From Candidatus Sulfotelmatobacter sp. (GTDB taxonomy: Bacteria; Acidobacteriota; Terriglobia; Terriglobales; Acidobacteriaceae), in assembly GCA_030041475.1 (NCBI GenBank), contig JASHNU010000012.1:48373-112372 (forward strand): a stretch of DNA of 64,000 bases, given 5' to 3'. The notes below the pieces were generated by a model. The model made no database searches and had not been told where the DNA came from. It saw nothing but the letters and a program-made list of their open reading frames with translations. This document shows, in pieces, positions 38,165 to 47,250 of the stretch; the stretch's first letter is position 1; every line of letters starts with the position of its first letter. A program made the translations under genes and the position numbers.

Positions 38165-39145
38165 GTGGATTCTCCGGGAGTGGGCAACGTTGAAACGGTG
38201 ATCCGGCGCCGCCGGACCCGCCGTCATCGGCGGAATCGGTTTCTTCGTCGTGCCGCATTCTACCTTGTTCTCGCCGGTTTGACCTTTGCGCTAGCCTCAG
38301 TCGCGCTTCAGTATCTTAGTCCCTCGTTGATGAACCGGGCGTCGAAACCGGCTGAGCCGGACCAAACGGCCGCCGAGGCGAGCGCAAATCTGCTCGCGAT
38401 CACGCAGCAGGAGGCCTCCCGCACGATCGAGGATCGTCCGGTGTATCCCTATTCAGTTGTGCCCGGCGGCGTAAAAGATGCGCGCGAGTTGAAGTGGATT
38501 GCAGAGCATGATCCGGTGGTTGCTTCGCACTACGCCGGATTCGATTACGAACACGCGCGTGTAGTGCGCCTGGTTCTCGCCCGCACCGCTTATGTCTCCT
38601 ATCGCATCGGCAACCGCGTTTATTGGACTCGCCGTCGCGTCACATTGAAGAAGGGCGAGACCGTGATTACCGATGGCAAGATCACGGCGCGCACTCGCTG
38701 CGGCAATCGTGTCGAGGAAATGCCGCAGCAGGCGACGTCATCGTCGGAGCCGCCAGCGGCCAAGTTTGAAGAGCCCGTGCAACCCGCGACCGGGACCGCT
38801 GTCGAAAATCCTCCGGTTCCGTTCCAGTCGGCGTTGGTAAGTCGCACGGGCGTTCCTGGTCTGGGACCAGCTCCGCTGCTGAGTTTGTATGATCCGTTCG
38901 GGAGGGGCGTCTGGATTCCGATTGAGCCGCCGCCGCTGCCCGGAGTTTGCGCGCCCAACAAGAAAACATCGGGCACGAGCGGGACGACGGGCAAAAAGAA
39001 GAAGGGCGACCCTTGCGGCGGACCCGGCGGAAAGGGCGTAGTTCCCGAACCGGGAACGTGGCTGCTCGTCGCGTCTGGCTTGAGCGGGATGTACTGGATG
39101 GCCCGGCGGCGCCTAGTCAAAGCCCGTCGTCTGGTGAGAGCCTAG
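38165..39145 (+). CDS. Membrane-anchored PEP-CTERM protein, unknown function
   Basis: A 326-residue protein. A very basic N-terminus (RRRRTRRHRRNRFLRR) and one hydrophobic segment (~33-53) act as signal or anchor. The middle has VYPYSVVPGGVKDARELKWIAEHD and VSYRIGNRVYWTRRRVTLKKGE; the linker is Pro/Ser-rich. It ends in a sorting-like tail, VPEPGTWLLVASGLSGMYWMARR. GTG 38165 with AGGGAG upstream is preferred over TTG 38162. The VYW-containing region resembles a small soluble domain of unknown function found in secreted acidobacterial proteins; I do not recognise it further. Confidence 0.75.
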   Translation: MDSPGVGNVETVIRRRRTRRHRRNRFLRRAAFYLVLAGLTFALASVALQYLSPSLMNRASKPAEPDQTAAEASANLLAITQQEASRTIEDRPVYPYSVVPGGVKDARELKWIAEHDPVVASHYAGFDYEHARVVRLVLARTAYVSYRIGNRVYWTRRRVTLKKGETVITDGKITARTRCGNRVEEMPQQATSSSEPPAAKFEEPVQPATGTAVENPPVPFQSALVSRTGVPGLGPAPLLSLYDPFGRGVWIPIEPPPLPGVCAPNKKTSGTSGTTGKKKKGDPCGGPGGKGVVPEPGTWLLVASGLSGMYWMARRRLVKARRLVRA

Positions 39146-39240
39146 TGCACAGGATCACATCGGTTCTAATACCAAAGTAAGCCTCTCCACCCACACTCAC
39201 TGCTACAATTTTCCTGGAGCGTCCGGATCCTATTCGGACA

Positions 39241-40257
39241 ATGGCTTTCATGCGCAGGTTCTCCCCCATTGCGCTCACTCGGCTGCTGCCGGCCGTGTTG
39301 TGCCTGGTCGGGTTGCCCACTTCGGCCCAGCAGAGTCAAGCGCCAGTTCGGCAAATTTCGGTTCAGCAAATCCGCGTCCTCGACAGCAAGAATTCCGTGG
39401 AGATTGAAGTTGAGGCAAGCGATCGCATCGTTCCGCAGACGCAAGTGTTGACCGGTCCTGATCGTCTGGTGGTGGATTTTCCCAACGCCGTACCCGGCTC
39501 TGGGTTGCGCAGCCAATCGGTGTACCAGGGAGAAGTGAAAGATCTGCGGGTGGGCTTGTTTCAGGCGAAGCCGCCGATCACCCGCGTCGTGCTCGATTTG
39601 AATAGCCCCCAGGCGTATCAGGTCTTTCCCGGCCGCACTGTGATCATCAAGGTGACCGGCAGCGGGGGAAGTGAAGCTGCTTCCGACCCCGACCCTGTTG
39701 TCGCTCCCGCGCGTCCCGGCTTGGTTACTGCGAATTACACCAGAGGAGCGGAAAGAGTTTCCGTCCCGAACCCGTCGGCGCAAGCTTCGTTTCAAGGGAC
39801 GGCGAAACCCCTCGACGTGTGGTTTCGCGACGGACTTTTGAAGATCAAAGCCAACAAGGCGACGCTCTCGGAAGTTCTGTTCGCGGTGCAGCAGCGTACG
39901 GGAGCGGAAATCGGGATCGTGGCTGGAGCCGAGCAGGAGCAGGTCGTGGTCGATCTAGGCCCGGCGCCGGCACCACAGGTTTTGTCCCAGCTTCTGAATG
40001 GCTCCAGATTCAATTTTCTGATCGTCAGCTCGCCCAATGATCCGCGCCAATTGGATCGCGTGATCCTGAGCCAGCGCAATGAGAGCCTGGTTGTTTCTCG
40101 CACTCCGATTCCAAATAACAACGCCGCTGAAGACGACGAAGTTTTGCGGGCTGTGCCTCCTCCTGCGCCTCCCGCCCAGCGCCCACAGCCAAATCCGATG
40201 CAGCCGGAAGCGCATCCGGACATCAACACGCCTCCCAGCGAAAATCCGCCGCAGTAA
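39241..40257 (+). CDS. AMIN domain and STN (secretin N-like) domain protein
   Basis: A 338-residue periplasmic protein. A signal peptide (~1-30) leads into an AMIN domain (~40-135, LTGPDRLVVDFPNAVPG...DLRVGLFQAKPPITRVVLDL), which binds peptidoglycan-linked partners in PilQ and AmiC. A secretin/TonB short N-terminal domain follows at ~190-285 (LKIKANKATLSEVLFAVQQRTGAEI). A Pro-rich tail ends the protein. It resembles the N-terminal half of PilQ without the secretin barrel. It may help assemble a pilus or secretion machine, possibly together with the Tad genes next door. Confidence 0.82.
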   Translation: MAFMRRFSPIALTRLLPAVLCLVGLPTSAQQSQAPVRQISVQQIRVLDSKNSVEIEVEASDRIVPQTQVLTGPDRLVVDFPNAVPGSGLRSQSVYQGEVKDLRVGLFQAKPPITRVVLDLNSPQAYQVFPGRTVIIKVTGSGGSEAASDPDPVVAPARPGLVTANYTRGAERVSVPNPSAQASFQGTAKPLDVWFRDGLLKIKANKATLSEVLFAVQQRTGAEIGIVAGAEQEQVVVDLGPAPAPQVLSQLLNGSRFNFLIVSSPNDPRQLDRVILSQRNESLVVSRTPIPNNNAAEDDEVLRAVPPPAPPAQRPQPNPMQPEAHPDINTPPSENPPQ

Positions 40258-40303
40258 TTTGTTAGAAGAAACCCGCGCATTACGACTGACGCAGCCCTGC
40301 GCT

Positions 40304-41722
40304 TCACGGCGGTGTAATCAGACGGACTGGCACCGGGGATGAGCCGTAGACAGGGCTTCCGGTTGACTCGAATCCGTCGCCGCAGCCAACGACGTTGAGC
40401 ACGGTTACGAACATATTTCCATTATTGGTGACGGAACCTGCCTGAATAAATACCTGCATAAAACCGATGATCGTAACCTGCGGCTGGTTGTTGCCAAATC
40501 CCCCGGGCCACTGATCGGTGGGAGCACCGAAGGGCTTGCTGTTAAAGATCGGAAAACTGACGATGCTTGAACTGGCTGTGATGGGCTGCACATGCCCAGT
40601 CGCCGGGACATAGGGATTGTTTGGTCCGGCCTGGAGCTGAAAGGGATAGCTGGTGGCGAGGAGAGTGTCTCCCGATTGGGTCAGGCAGTTGGCCGCGGTT
40701 TGGGTGTCGGTGGCGCGATCGACCGTATAATCCAGCTGCGCCCCATTGAAGGTGCCGCAGGCGTAAGACGTAGCTATATCGCAACCCCCGATCGCTTCCT
40801 CAAAATTAGTTCCATTAGCGCAGGTGGAGACGCCGATAGGCGGCGGACTGGTCGAAATCAAGGCCGGAGCGTAGTATCCCTGCGTGGCGGATGTGCCGCC
40901 GAGATTCGTGCAGTTGCCGTTACAGGCATCGGTGAGCGTAAACTCCTCCCCGATGATGCCGCCGGTGGCGCTAGTTCCGGGTGATAATTGAACCCCTGCC
41001 GTCTGGATGTTTCCCGTGCGTCGACTGAGCAGTTGGACGCCCGTGATCGGGTCCATATTCGGGATGACCCACGGCTTGACGCAACGTGGTGCCACCGGAA
41101 CCATATCGCCACCTGCCGTATAAGCGGCCGAGTTCGACGGATTGTACGTCTCAGCCGTTGCAGTGGCGCTGACTGTATTAGCGGCCCCGCTCCAGATGCG
41201 GGAAAACAAGCTGGGCATGCCACTGCGAACCACCGACACCTGCACCTGGGGATTCAGCCCGAACGCCACACCCCCTGAGATATTGCAGTCTGTCGCTGTT
41301 CCGTTGTAGAGGAAGGTAACGCTAGTAGTGCCTGCCTGCGAACTCACGCTGTTCTGGTTCGCGGCCGCCTGCGCGACCTGTGTCGCAAGCGTGCACGCCG
41401 CGGGCCAGGGAGCGGTCGATGTGCCGTAAATATTGGTGTTGTCGGGATCTCCGGTGGCGCCACTCAAGGAGAGAATTCTGGCGCCGGCGATGGCGCCGGC
41501 ATCGGCGGCGCGTTGCGCCTCCTCGCGCGCAAGATAGAGCGTAACCACGTCGATGGCGAGCGCGGCCATGCCGATGATGGCCACCATCGCCAGCGCAACC
41601 AGCAGCAAGGTGACACCGCGCTCATGGTGGCGTGCACGGCGAAGCCGTCGGTCTCGGCAGTCGGCTTGGCCCAGCCGAGCGGCCCGGGAGCGACTTGCGC
41701 GGGAAATGATAGGCGGTCTCAT
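40304..41722 (-). CDS. TadG-like pilus assembly protein
   Basis: A 472-residue protein. A basic N-terminus precedes ERGVTLLLVALAMVAIIGMAALAIDVVTLYLAREEAQRAADAGA, the Tad/TadG-type membrane helix. A long extracytoplasmic region rich in Asn, Gly, Thr and Cys pairs follows, with an Ala-rich helix. It anchors a pseudopilin-like component of the tight-adherence (Tad/Flp) pilus. It lies five bases after the second TadE-like gene, in an operon with TadE and prepilin peptidase. Confidence 0.85.
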   Translation of the reverse strand: MRPPIISRASRSRAARLGQADCRDRRLRRARHHERGVTLLLVALAMVAIIGMAALAIDVVTLYLAREEAQRAADAGAIAGARILSLSGATGDPDNTNIYGTSTAPWPAACTLATQVAQAAANQNSVSSQAGTTSVTFLYNGTATDCNISGGVAFGLNPQVQVSVVRSGMPSLFSRIWSGAANTVSATATAETYNPSNSAAYTAGGDMVPVAPRCVKPWVIPNMDPITGVQLLSRRTGNIQTAGVQLSPGTSATGGIIGEEFTLTDACNGNCTNLGGTSATQGYYAPALISTSPPPIGVSTCANGTNFEEAIGGCDIATSYACGTFNGAQLDYTVDRATDTQTAANCLTQSGDTLLATSYPFQLQAGPNNPYVPATGHVQPITASSSIVSFPIFNSKPFGAPTDQWPGGFGNNQPQVTIIGFMQVFIQAGSVTNNGNMFVTVLNVVGCGDGFESTGSPVYGSSPVPVRLITPP

Positions 41723-41727
41723 AAGTT

Positions 41728-42339
41728 TCAGTTCTCATTCATCGACACAGCAGTCACGGTGATGGACGTGGGCAACGCGATCGTCGATCCGATGATGCTG
41801 GCCACGCCTCCGAACTGCCACTGGTACACATACTGAATGCTGACGCAGGTCGAAATCACCGCCGTGCTCCCCGTGGCGTTCTGCGACGTGCAACCGGCGG
41901 TGGGAAGGCCACCACCGGTCGACGGATAGTAATATCCGCGGTTGATGATGAAGGTCTGCACTCCCACCGTGCACGGAGGGCCGGACGAGGAAAAGGTCCA
42001 CGTCATGCCGGCTGGAGCCGCTGGCGCGGTGATGCCGCAGTTGGCGATTTTGTTTGCCACCAGATAGTTTTGCAAAGCCTGAAAGGCGTCGTTGAGCGAG
42101 ACGGGCAATGCCGTCGTGGGCTGGACCAAATCAGTGGCCGGATCGGCGGCAGCGATGCGAGCCACGTCGCGCGCGATGTTCGTCAGTTTCTGCTTGAGGG
42201 TAAAAGCGCCGCTGAAGTCGTAAATGCCAACCACGAACACGACCAGCAAGGGCAGAGACACCGCAAACTCCACGATCTGGGCGGCATGGTCGTCGCGCCA
42301 GCGTGAAAAAAGACGCGCGAGATTAGGCGATCGCGTCAC
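41728..42339 (-). CDS. TadE-family pseudopilin
   Basis: A 203-residue TadE-like protein starting with GTG at 42339 (GGAGA ribosome site). QIVEFAVSLPLLVVFVVGIYDFSGAF is the prepilin-type N-terminal helix, and LKQKLTNIARDVARIAA continues the amphipathic part. A Thr/Gly/Ser-rich beta region with two likely disulfide pairs follows. It is a minor pilin of the Tad system. Confidence 0.86.
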   Translation of the reverse strand: MTRSPNLARLFSRWRDDHAAQIVEFAVSLPLLVVFVVGIYDFSGAFTLKQKLTNIARDVARIAAADPATDLVQPTTALPVSLNDAFQALQNYLVANKIANCGITAPAAPAGMTWTFSSSGPPCTVGVQTFIINRGYYYPSTGGGLPTAGCTSQNATGSTAVISTCVSIQYVYQWQFGGVASIIGSTIALPTSITVTAVSMNEN

Positions 42340-42363
42340 TGTGTCTCCGTTATTGCATCTCCA

Positions 42364-42933
42364 TCATTGCGTCTCGATGCGCACGCGAGCTTGCGCCTTC
42401 AGCCAGATCTGCTGCTTGTTCAAGGTGCTGAACGGCAGCCAGAATTGATAGGGATATTGAAAGCTTACGGCAACACCGCACACACCCGAAACTCCTGAGC
42501 CGCCCGTGGTCAGTTGGATCGGCTGCTGCACGCAGATGTTGGTTGTGTGACCGTCACAACTTACCGAACCGGAGCCTCCGCACTGGGTAAGACTCGGCGC
42601 TGGCGCGAGCCACTGCGCTTTCGTGATGTCCAGCTTGGCGACAGTCATAGTGGCCTGTACCGCGTTATAAGCGTTGGTCGCCGGGTTGTTGGTGGTGCTG
42701 CAAGTTGTGCAGTAGGGCGCGGCGCCGGCCCGGGCACCCTCCTGTGCCGCACGCGTGATCGTGCCATACATGCTGAAGGCCTGCCCGAACCAAAAAATGC
42801 CGAGAATCACCATGAAGAGCAAAGGGAAGATGGCCGCCGCTTCCATCAGCTCGTTGCCGCTGGTGTCTTCCACCAATCGCCCAAGCGCAGCTGCCATTCG
42901 AAGCATCGTACGTTGGAATATCGTTCGCGCCAT
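42364..42933 (-). CDS. TadE-family pseudopilin
   Basis: A 189-residue protein with GNELMEAAAIFPLLFMVILGIFWFGQAFS, the Tad prepilin motif with cleavage expected before the hydrophobic stretch, followed by ITRAAQEGARAGA. The C-terminal part contains several Cys and a Phe/Tyr-rich end. The ATG at 42931-42933 with GAGGA is favoured over 42963. It begins one base after the prepilin peptidase stop. Confidence 0.88.
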   Translation of the reverse strand: MARTIFQRTMLRMAAALGRLVEDTSGNELMEAAAIFPLLFMVILGIFWFGQAFSMYGTITRAAQEGARAGAAPYCTTCSTTNNPATNAYNAVQATMTVAKLDITKAQWLAPAPSLTQCGGSGSVSCDGHTTNICVQQPIQLTTGGSGVSGVCGVAVSFQYPYQFWLPFSTLNKQQIWLKAQARVRIETQ

Positions 42934-42934
42934 C

Positions 42935-43459
42935 TTATCCTCGCCACAAATGCGTGGCGCCATACAGCATCACCGTCACTCCGAGAGCCACGCCATAAGG
43001 GACTTTAAGCGATTCCGGGTTATCGAGCGAAACTTGCGTGCCGGGCAAGCGGAAGGTCACCAGCGAAACCAGTATGTGGCCAATATTCCGCATCGTCTGC
43101 AGGAACCTTCCCTTGTAAATCACTAATGCCAGCGCCATTACCCCTGCCACGAAGACCGATCCCACCAGCAAGTCCAGGAGCGTGCCCGGCCCAACGAAGG
43201 CTCCGATGGCCCCAGCCAGCTTCCAGTCACCCGCGCCCAAGGCGCGTAAAAGCACGAACGGCAGCAGCAATGCCAAGCCCAGTCCCGCACCCAGGAGCGA
43301 TGCCTTCAATCCTGTCCAGCCTCCAAAGACCGTGTTGAGAATCGCGCCCAGCAGCAATCCGGGACCGGTAAGCCAGTTCGGGATGCGCCGGCTGCGCCAG
43401 TCCATCCATGCCGCTATAAGGGCCACCAGCAAGGTGCTAGCGAGAATTGCCGGCTTCAA
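42935..43459 (-). CDS. Prepilin peptidase (A24, CpaA/TadV type)
   Basis: A 174-residue membrane protease with about five hydrophobic segments. The two catalytic Asp of the A24 family are visible in AAWMDWRSRRIPNWLT (~18) and GAGDWKLAG (~76). The short form without a methyltransferase domain is that of TadV/CpaA, which processes Flp and TadE/F pilins. It is first in the leftward operon with the two TadE-like and one TadG-like genes. The Flp pilin and the TadA/B/C, RcpA and CpaE genes are not in the window. Confidence 0.9.
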   Translation of the reverse strand: MKPAILASTLLVALIAAWMDWRSRRIPNWLTGPGLLLGAILNTVFGGWTGLKASLLGAGLGLALLLPFVLLRALGAGDWKLAGAIGAFVGPGTLLDLLVGSVFVAGVMALALVIYKGRFLQTMRNIGHILVSLVTFRLPGTQVSLDNPESLKVPYGVALGVTVMLYGATHLWRG

Positions 43460-43760
43460 GCGCGCACCAAGCCGGGGAAATTAAGGCTAAGCGTTCTCCT
43501 ATGCCGCACGCCGTCTTCGCATTGAGAAAGAACCATGGACTGAAAAAGAGCGATCGACTGAAAAAAAGCCATGTCTCGAAGGGTCGGAAATCGCCCGCGG
43601 GGAAGTATGGGTTGACTCCTGCCGCCCTCGCCGTGACCCCACAAAAGCGGCCTTCTGCGCGGATTTTCACACAGCAGGGGAGTCAAGTCAACGGAATGAT
43701 CGGGTCAAAGCGTGACTGCTAGTAATCACACCTGGTGGTCAGACCGAAAGACTTGTTTGC
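43460..43760. other. Spacer upstream of the Tad operon
   Basis: About 300 bases. A 73-codon basic frame on the + strand (43501-43722) contains a direct repeat (GACTGAAAAA.. twice). It lacks a ribosome site and protein-like conservation signs. I do not call a gene. Confidence 0.4.
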
Positions 43761-45362
43761 TTAGCGGTTAAACGCCGGCGCAGCATTGTGTTCCGCGATG
43801 ATCTTTCTGGCGTTGTCGGCCAGAGCTTTTGCCTGAGGCAGAAGCTCAAGACCCTTTATTACTTCCGGATCGGACTCCGCGCGGACTTTCATGCCCTCGT
43901 CCTGGCCGAAAGCGTCCACAAAAATTTCCGCCTTGATGCTCGATTTCAACCAGTCGTTATTATCGAGAAGATCAGCCTGGGTGTAGGGGATGCCGGCCTC
44001 ATCGAGCGATTTGGCAAAGTCACGCAGAACTGCGTCGTCCACCTCGAAGCTTTTCGTCGGGTGATGATCCACCACGAAGCGCTTGGCGAAGTTGAAAAAG
44101 GCATAGTGCTGCAGCAGCGTGTCCTGGAAGTGGTTGGTCTTGACTGCAGGAATCATTACGTCGGGCGTGATGCCACCGCCGCCATAGACCGTGCGCCCGC
44201 TGTCGGTAAGCTTCACTTCGCGGTTTGCGTTGCTGGAGGTGTCACTGTCCCGGTTGTAATAGTAATCGTAAAGTGAAATGTTCGAGTAATCGCGCTGGAT
44301 CAGCCGTCCGCTAGGGGTGTAGTAGTGCGCCGTGGTCAAAGCGAGGCCGGTGTTCTCCGAAAGCGGATAAACGGTCTGCACCAATCCCTTGCCAAAGGTG
44401 ACCTCGCCGGCGATCAACCCGCGATCATGATCCTGAATGGCGCCGGAGACGATCTCTGCCGCCGATGCCGTCAACCGGTTCACTAACACGACAATGGGAT
44501 AGTCCCTGCCGCCATTGCCATGCTGCGCGACATACCGCTTCTCGGCGGAAGCGCGGCCGTGATGGGAGACGATGAGTTGGCCCTTTTTCAGGAACTTATC
44601 GGCCACGCCGACGCCTTCGCTGAGCAGCCCACCGGGATTGCCGCGCAGGTCAAGGATCAGTCCCTTCAGGTCGCCGAACTCGTCAAGAGCCTTGGAGACC
44701 TCGGACTCGGTAGTCTCGTTGAAGCCGTTCACGTGCATGTAGCCGATGCCCGGCTTGATCAGGAAATGCACGTCCACGCTGTAGCGTGGGATTTCGTCGC
44801 GAACCAGCGTGAACTCCATCGGCTTCTCCACGCCGTCGCGCGCAATACTGATGTGCACCGTCGTGCCCTTTGGCCCTTTGAGCATGTCAGCGACGGCGGT
44901 GGTGTCCATGTTCTCGGTGGATTTGCCATCGACGGCGATGATCACGTCGCCGGGGTGAATGCCAGCCTTATAGGCGGGCGTTCCGACGAACGGGTACAGC
45001 ACGATGACTTTGTTGTTGCGCGGTCCCACAGTCATGCCCACGCCGTAGTATTTGCCACGCTGGTCTTCGCGCATCAGCGCGTAGGATTTGGGATCGAAGA
45101 AATTGGAGTGCGGATCGAGTGCATGCAGCATGCCGGGGATGGCGCCGTTGTAGATGGCTTTGTCGGCATTGACCGGCTCGGCGTAGTTGTCCTCAACGAT
45201 CGAATAGACATCGGTGAACTGCTTGAGGCTGTCCTTAACCTCAGACTCGCTCGCCATCGAAGGCTGCTGCCCCGACCGCTGGGCGAACAGAATTCCGAGA
45301 AAACCGCAAGCAAGGAGGAAAAAAACTACCAGGTAGAGCGACCGGCGAGAACTACGTGCCAT
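43761..45362 (-). CDS. S41 family C-terminal processing peptidase
   Basis: A 533-residue CtpA/Prc-type protease. An N-terminal signal or anchor (LYLVVFFLLACGFLGILFAQ) is followed by a PDZ domain (~90-180, GVGMTVGPRNNK...AVDGKSTENMDT). The protease core has the nucleophile Ser in TASAAEIVSGA and the general-base Lys in TFGKGLVQ. It trims the C-termini of periplasmic substrates. ATG 45362 with AAGGAAA is preferred to GTG 45395. Confidence 0.93.
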   Translation of the reverse strand: MARSSRRSLYLVVFFLLACGFLGILFAQRSGQQPSMASESEVKDSLKQFTDVYSIVEDNYAEPVNADKAIYNGAIPGMLHALDPHSNFFDPKSYALMREDQRGKYYGVGMTVGPRNNKVIVLYPFVGTPAYKAGIHPGDVIIAVDGKSTENMDTTAVADMLKGPKGTTVHISIARDGVEKPMEFTLVRDEIPRYSVDVHFLIKPGIGYMHVNGFNETTESEVSKALDEFGDLKGLILDLRGNPGGLLSEGVGVADKFLKKGQLIVSHHGRASAEKRYVAQHGNGGRDYPIVVLVNRLTASAAEIVSGAIQDHDRGLIAGEVTFGKGLVQTVYPLSENTGLALTTAHYYTPSGRLIQRDYSNISLYDYYYNRDSDTSSNANREVKLTDSGRTVYGGGGITPDVMIPAVKTNHFQDTLLQHYAFFNFAKRFVVDHHPTKSFEVDDAVLRDFAKSLDEAGIPYTQADLLDNNDWLKSSIKAEIFVDAFGQDEGMKVRAESDPEVIKGLELLPQAKALADNARKIIAEHNAAPAFNR

Positions 45363-45395
45363 CTTGAATTTCCTTCGGTTGAGGGTTTCTTTCAC

Positions 45396-45760
45396 CCCAG
45401 CTACCGCACTGAATACACGAAGTATATCACTAAGTTAGACGCATCCGGACCGGGATAGTCACGGCGGTAACCAAGCCCGAAAATCGGTCTCTCAACTGAG
45501 ATGCCGTGACAAGGCTTTGGGTTCTCTGGAATGGAAAGCGCGTCATGGGCAGGCAGAGCCGGAAATCGGGTCGTCGCTCATGCCGAAGATGATCTGAGTC
45601 ACAAGCCGCTCGCGAATGCAGACTTCACTGCCGCATACAAACCCGAGTTGCATGGCGGCTACATGCAACGCTTAAGCCGCCACGCAACGGCACAGCAATC
45701 CTACGAAGCGGTCACATAGCAGACACTGCCCAAAACCAAGTCTGCCGACGGGGACGATCG
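45396..45760. other. Spacer without clear gene
   Basis: About 365 bases between the S41 peptidase and the repeat protein. A short frame (45531-45719, 62 codons) has no ribosome site or recognisable domain. I see no hairpin or promoter of note. Confidence 0.4.
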
Positions 45761-46312
45761 TCACGCCGTCACGGAAACGCCAGTCGTGCTCGAGGAAGAC
45801 TGCGTGCTGCTTTGGCTGTTAGAGCCGAGTTGCCCGATCTCCTGCTGCAGCGTCGAGTAGATCTGCTGCGCGCTTGACAGATCGCCTGATTGCAGAGCCT
45901 GGCCGAGCTGCTGAAACTCCTGGCTGATCTGGCTGTTTTCGCCGCCGCCACCGTGATGATGGTGATGGTGCCCCTCGACTTGTGCGGCCTGATTCTGAAA
46001 ATCCTGCTGAATGTTGGCATAGTCCTGTTGCGCAGCGGAAAGATTGCCCGACTTGAGATCCTGCGCCAGCTGATTGAACGCCTGCGCCAGCGGATTGCTG
46101 CTCGCGGCCGAGGAGGATGAGGTCGAAGAACCCTGTGGAGCGAGTTGCTGCAATGTGGCAAAATCCGATTGTGCAGCCGAAAGGTTGCCGGACTGCAGAT
46201 CTTCGCCTAGTTGCCGGAACTCTTGCTCGAATTGCTGAAAATTGCTCTGGTTTTGAACGTTCTGGCTTTCGTAGTTGTAGAGGTTGCTGCTGGAAATCCC
46301 TGACACAGACAT
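45761..46312 (-). CDS. Repeat protein with natural hexahistidine tract
   Basis: A 183-residue hydrophilic protein with three copies of a ~35-residue helical unit, FxQLGxxLQSGNLSAAQxDFxxLQQ, at ~25-60, ~75-115 and ~130-165. Between the second and third lies GHHHHHHGGGG, a run of six His. It has no signal peptide or membrane segment; the N-terminus is Ser/Asn-rich (MSVSGISSSNLYNY). The His tract suggests metal binding (Ni, Zn or Co storage or sensing) or a surface role. GGAGG precedes the ATG at 46310-46312. Confidence 0.78.
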   Translation of the reverse strand: MSVSGISSSNLYNYESQNVQNQSNFQQFEQEFRQLGEDLQSGNLSAAQSDFATLQQLAPQGSSTSSSSAASSNPLAQAFNQLAQDLKSGNLSAAQQDYANIQQDFQNQAAQVEGHHHHHHGGGGENSQISQEFQQLGQALQSGDLSSAQQIYSTLQQEIGQLGSNSQSSTQSSSSTTGVSVTA

Positions 46313-46800
46313 TAAAGCCTCCTTTTGAGGATCGGACACAGCTAACCATGTTATCGGCACTTTGTGATGCGAGCTTCAGTGGCCGCTGTCCACGTCCGTC
46401 CAAGCATGTCCAGTGCCAAGGGGGTTCCGTGGCAGAGGGTTGCAGCAACGGATTTCAAAGGTCTTGCAGTTGCAATCTTTGGAAGGGTGCATCAGCTCGG
46501 TCGTAACCGCGGCAAAAATGACCTTGGACCCGGCAAAGCCTGCCGCCCGCGGCTTGCCATCGTTCCGTATGAGATGGTCTCTGGCGAAATCGCGCTGGCT
46601 ATTGCCGGGGCTCCGGTAGTGGTGCAGTTTGGTTGTCATCCTGAGCAAGCTGCTTTTGCGCAGCAAAGGATCTGAGCGGGCCGCGCGCTGCGGCGCGTCC
46701 TTTGCGCCGCGAGAAACGCGCGTTCGGCTCGCCGCCTCCCAATCAAACTGCACCACTACCGAGTTCCCGAACGCATTGCCGCTTTTCCTTTCCCAGCAGT
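46313..46800. other. Spacer with REP-like element
   Basis: About 490 bases with no convincing gene on either strand. It contains the hairpin element at 46638-46671 and a GC-rich tail. The divergent repeat-protein gene and tatA/B presumably have their promoters here. Confidence 0.45.
46638..46671. repeat. REP-like hairpin element
   Basis: Outer arms ATCCT/AGGAT and inner arms GCTGC/GCAGC. It shares ATCCTGAGC and AAGGAT with the element at 8527-8551, evidence for a dispersed family in this genome. Confidence 0.6.
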
Positions 46801-47250
46801 ATGATGAAGCGCATGAGTTTCTCCGAGACCATCTTCTTGTTCCTCTTGGCCCTGGTGATTTTCGGGCCCAAGAAGTTGCCGGAGATCGCCCGCCAGGCGG
46901 GCAAACTTCTGAACGAATTCCGCCGAGCGTCGAATGAATTCAAGTCGCAGATCGAGCAGGAGATCGCTCATCTGGAGGCGGAGAATAAGACGCCTACCGT
47001 CCTGTCTTCCAAGATGCCACCTGTGGGAACGACCAGCCGCAACCTGAGTCTTGTGCCCGGAGGTGAACAGCCCCCGGCCGCGGTTTCTGCGACCTCGACT
47101 GCTTCCCGGGCTGATGAAGACGAGCCACTGTTTGCTCTAAATGCGGCGGCTTCCGAAGGCCCTCCTGCCAACGGATCCGGTTCGCCCGCGGCAGCCACGC
47201 CCCCATCTGAGCCTATAGCTCCCTCAACCTCGCGGGAATCTCATGTCTGA
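46801..47250 (+). CDS. tatA: Twin-arginine translocase TatA/TatB subunit
   Basis: A 149-residue protein. A short membrane helix (FSETIFLFLLALVIFGPKKL, ~6-25) is followed by the hinge and amphipathic helix PEIARQAGKLLNEFRRASNEFKSQIEQE, and then a long Pro/Ala/Ser-rich disordered tail. The length and position before tatC suggest a TatB role, but the FGPKKLP motif is also seen in TatA, so the type is unsettled. It overlaps tatC by 8 bases. ATG 46801, 46804 and 46813 are alternative starts. Confidence 0.9.
   Translation: MMKRMSFSETIFLFLLALVIFGPKKLPEIARQAGKLLNEFRRASNEFKSQIEQEIAHLEAENKTPTVLSSKMPPVGTTSRNLSLVPGGEQPPAAVSATSTASRADEDEPLFALNAAASEGPPANGSGSPAAATPPSEPIAPSTSRESHV

Noticed and set aside
43501..43722. 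Small basic protein gene upstream of the Tad operon
   Set aside because: No ribosome site; internal direct repeat and Lys-rich composition look like spacer sequence.
45531..45719. 62-codon frame after the S41 peptidase
   Set aside because: No ribosome site, domain, signal peptide or supporting context.
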